Assembly (NCBI GenBank): GCA_028678815.1
Contig: JAJRCS010000081.1
Coordinates: forward strand, 1-6,507
Direction: 5' to 3'
DNA from: Methanomicrobiales archaeon
GTDB taxonomy: Archaea > Halobacteriota > Methanomicrobia > Methanomicrobiales > JACTUA01
DNA length: 6,507 nucleotides
Position numbers and translations under genes: made by a program. The notes beneath the pieces are model-generated. The model was not told where the DNA came from, did not search any database, and saw nothing but the letters and a program-made list of their open reading frames with translations. This document shows positions 5,629-6,507 of this stretch, in pieces. Every line of letters starts with the position of its first letter. Position 1 is the first letter of the stretch.

Positions 5629-6507
5629 GGGCGCACCCCACTATCTTCTCGGCCTTCTTCCCGTCCCTGGTATAGAGATCCCGGGCAATCTTCGCGAAGA
5701 TCGACGTGTCTTCGAGGACCGCGCTCCCGATCTCCACGGCGCTCGCCCCCGCCATCATCATCTCCACGACGTCCTCCGCCGTGGAGATGCCCCCGCACCC
5801 GATGACGGGCACCTCGCAGGCCTCGTAGAGCTCGTACACGCACCTGACGGCGATGGGGAAGATGGCCCTCCCCGAGAGGCCCCCGAACCGGTTCCCGAGG
5901 ACGGGCCGCCCCATCGGGACGGAGATGCGCATGGCCTTCACCGTGTTGATGGCGACGATGGCGTCCGCCCCGCCCCTCTCGGCCGCCGCCCCGATCTCCG
6001 TGATGTCGGTGACGTTCGGGGTCACCTTCACCCACGTGGGCTTCCCGAGGGCCTTCACCGCCCGGGTGCACTCTTCCACCAGGTCCGGGTCCGTGCCGAG
6101 GGCAGACCCGAATCCCTCGGCATGGGGGCAGGAGAGGTTCAGCTCGAACCCGGCTGCGTCCTGTGCGAACCAGGAGGCCACCGTGGCGAACTCCTCCGGG
6201 GTCCCGCCGAAGATGCTCACGACAACGGGTTCTCCCCTGAGGGGAGTGAGCTCGGCGGCGAACTCCCGGGACGGGTTCGGGAGGCCCATGGCATTCAGGA
6301 GGCCGCCCTCCTGGACGAGGAGGCAGGGGCCCGGGTGGCCGTCGAGGGGGACCGGGCCGAGGGACTTGGTCACCACCCCGCCGGCCCCCTCCCGGAGGAT
6401 CCGGGCCAGGGAGGCCCCCGTGGTCCCGAGGATGCCGGCCGCGAGGACGAGGTGGTTCCGGAGGGGGACCCCTCCCACGCGGACCGGCCCGGACGGAGAC
6501 CTGATCA
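5621..6507 (-). CDS. pyrD: Dihydroorotate dehydrogenase catalytic subunit, class 1B (start cut by window edge)
   Basis: FMN enzyme that oxidises dihydroorotate to orotate, working with PyrK. In the minus-strand frame a GTG at 6478 would give 285 residues beginning MGGVPLRNHL. The frame stays open upstream as IRSPSGPVRV and then meets an incomplete codon NTG at the edge (bases 6506-6507 are CA). The natural start is therefore probably NTG at 6508, giving about 295 residues, since the VRVGGVPLRN strand is normally inside the protein. Visible motifs are NHLVLAAGILGTTG near the N terminus, NLSCPHAEGFG with the catalytic-base cysteine of class 1 enzymes (codon at 6128-6130), WVKVTPNVTD, AINTVKAM, and the FMN phosphate site CGGISTAEDVVEMMMAGASAVEIGSA near the C terminus. 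The neighbouring pyrK confirms class 1B. If base 6508 is C, the codon is Leu and the start lies further out. Confidence 0.93.
   Translation of the reverse strand, partial: IRSPSGPVRVGGVPLRNHLVLAAGILGTTGASLARILREGAGGVVTKSLGPVPLDGHPGPCLLVQEGGLLNAMGLPNPSREFAAELTPLRGEPVVVSIFGGTPEEFATVASWFAQDAAGFELNLSCPHAEGFGSALGTDPDLVEECTRAVKALGKPTWVKVTPNVTDITEIGAAAERGGADAIVAINTVKAMRISVPMGRPVLGNRFGGLSGRAIFPIAVRCVYELYEACEVPVIGCGGISTAEDVVEMMMAGASAVEIGSAVLEDTSIFAKIARDLYTRDGKKAEKIVGCAHG

Noticed and set aside
1..6507. Search for tRNA, rRNA, CRISPR arrays, insertion sequences, attachment sites or internal TATA/BRE promoters
   Set aside because: Apart from 58-61 and 4827-4860 the window is coding. I saw no cloverleaf, regular spaced repeats, terminal inverted repeats or convincing TATA box; promoters must lie outside the window.

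Overview
The window looks like part of a chromosome from a high-G+C hydrogenotrophic methanogenic archaeon, most likely of the order Methanomicrobiales (Methanoculleus-like composition). The evidence is a near-complete set of formylmethanofuran dehydrogenase genes, strong archaeal/bacterial-type Shine-Dalgarno sites, GTG starts, heavy use of CGG/GGG/CTC codons and a third codon position very rich in G or C. The genus is inferred from gene content and composition only; no database search was possible.

Layout. Positions 1-4826 are one tightly packed plus-strand transcription unit. It enters from outside the window with the last 18 codons of a membrane-bound (group 4, energy-converting) [NiFe] hydrogenase large subunit. 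Four bases later comes a ferredoxin-like protein with four [4Fe-4S] motifs. Then follow subunits D, B, A and C of formylmethanofuran dehydrogenase (Fwd/Fmd), each overlapping the gene before it. A 34-base gap (4827-4860) separates this unit from a minus-strand pair, pyrD and then pyrK, encoding a class 1B dihydroorotate dehydrogenase. pyrD enters from the right edge, where its probable start codon is cut by one base.

How the genes work together. Formylmethanofuran dehydrogenase carries out the first step of methanogenesis from CO2: reduction of CO2 to formate in FwdB, then condensation with methanofuran in FwdA, using low-potential electrons delivered through polyferredoxins. An energy-converting hydrogenase can make such electrons from H2 at the expense of an ion gradient. 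The arrangement hydrogenase large subunit, four-cluster ferredoxin, FwdDBAC therefore suggests that the source, carrier and consumer of reduced ferredoxin are co-expressed. The pyrimidine genes are a separate unit, adjacent only by position.

The window is coding almost throughout. It holds no tRNA, rRNA, CRISPR array, insertion sequence or other mobile element that I can see, and the promoters of both units lie outside it. I see no clearly new system. The most interesting point is the physical link between a group 4 hydrogenase and the CO2-fixing enzyme.
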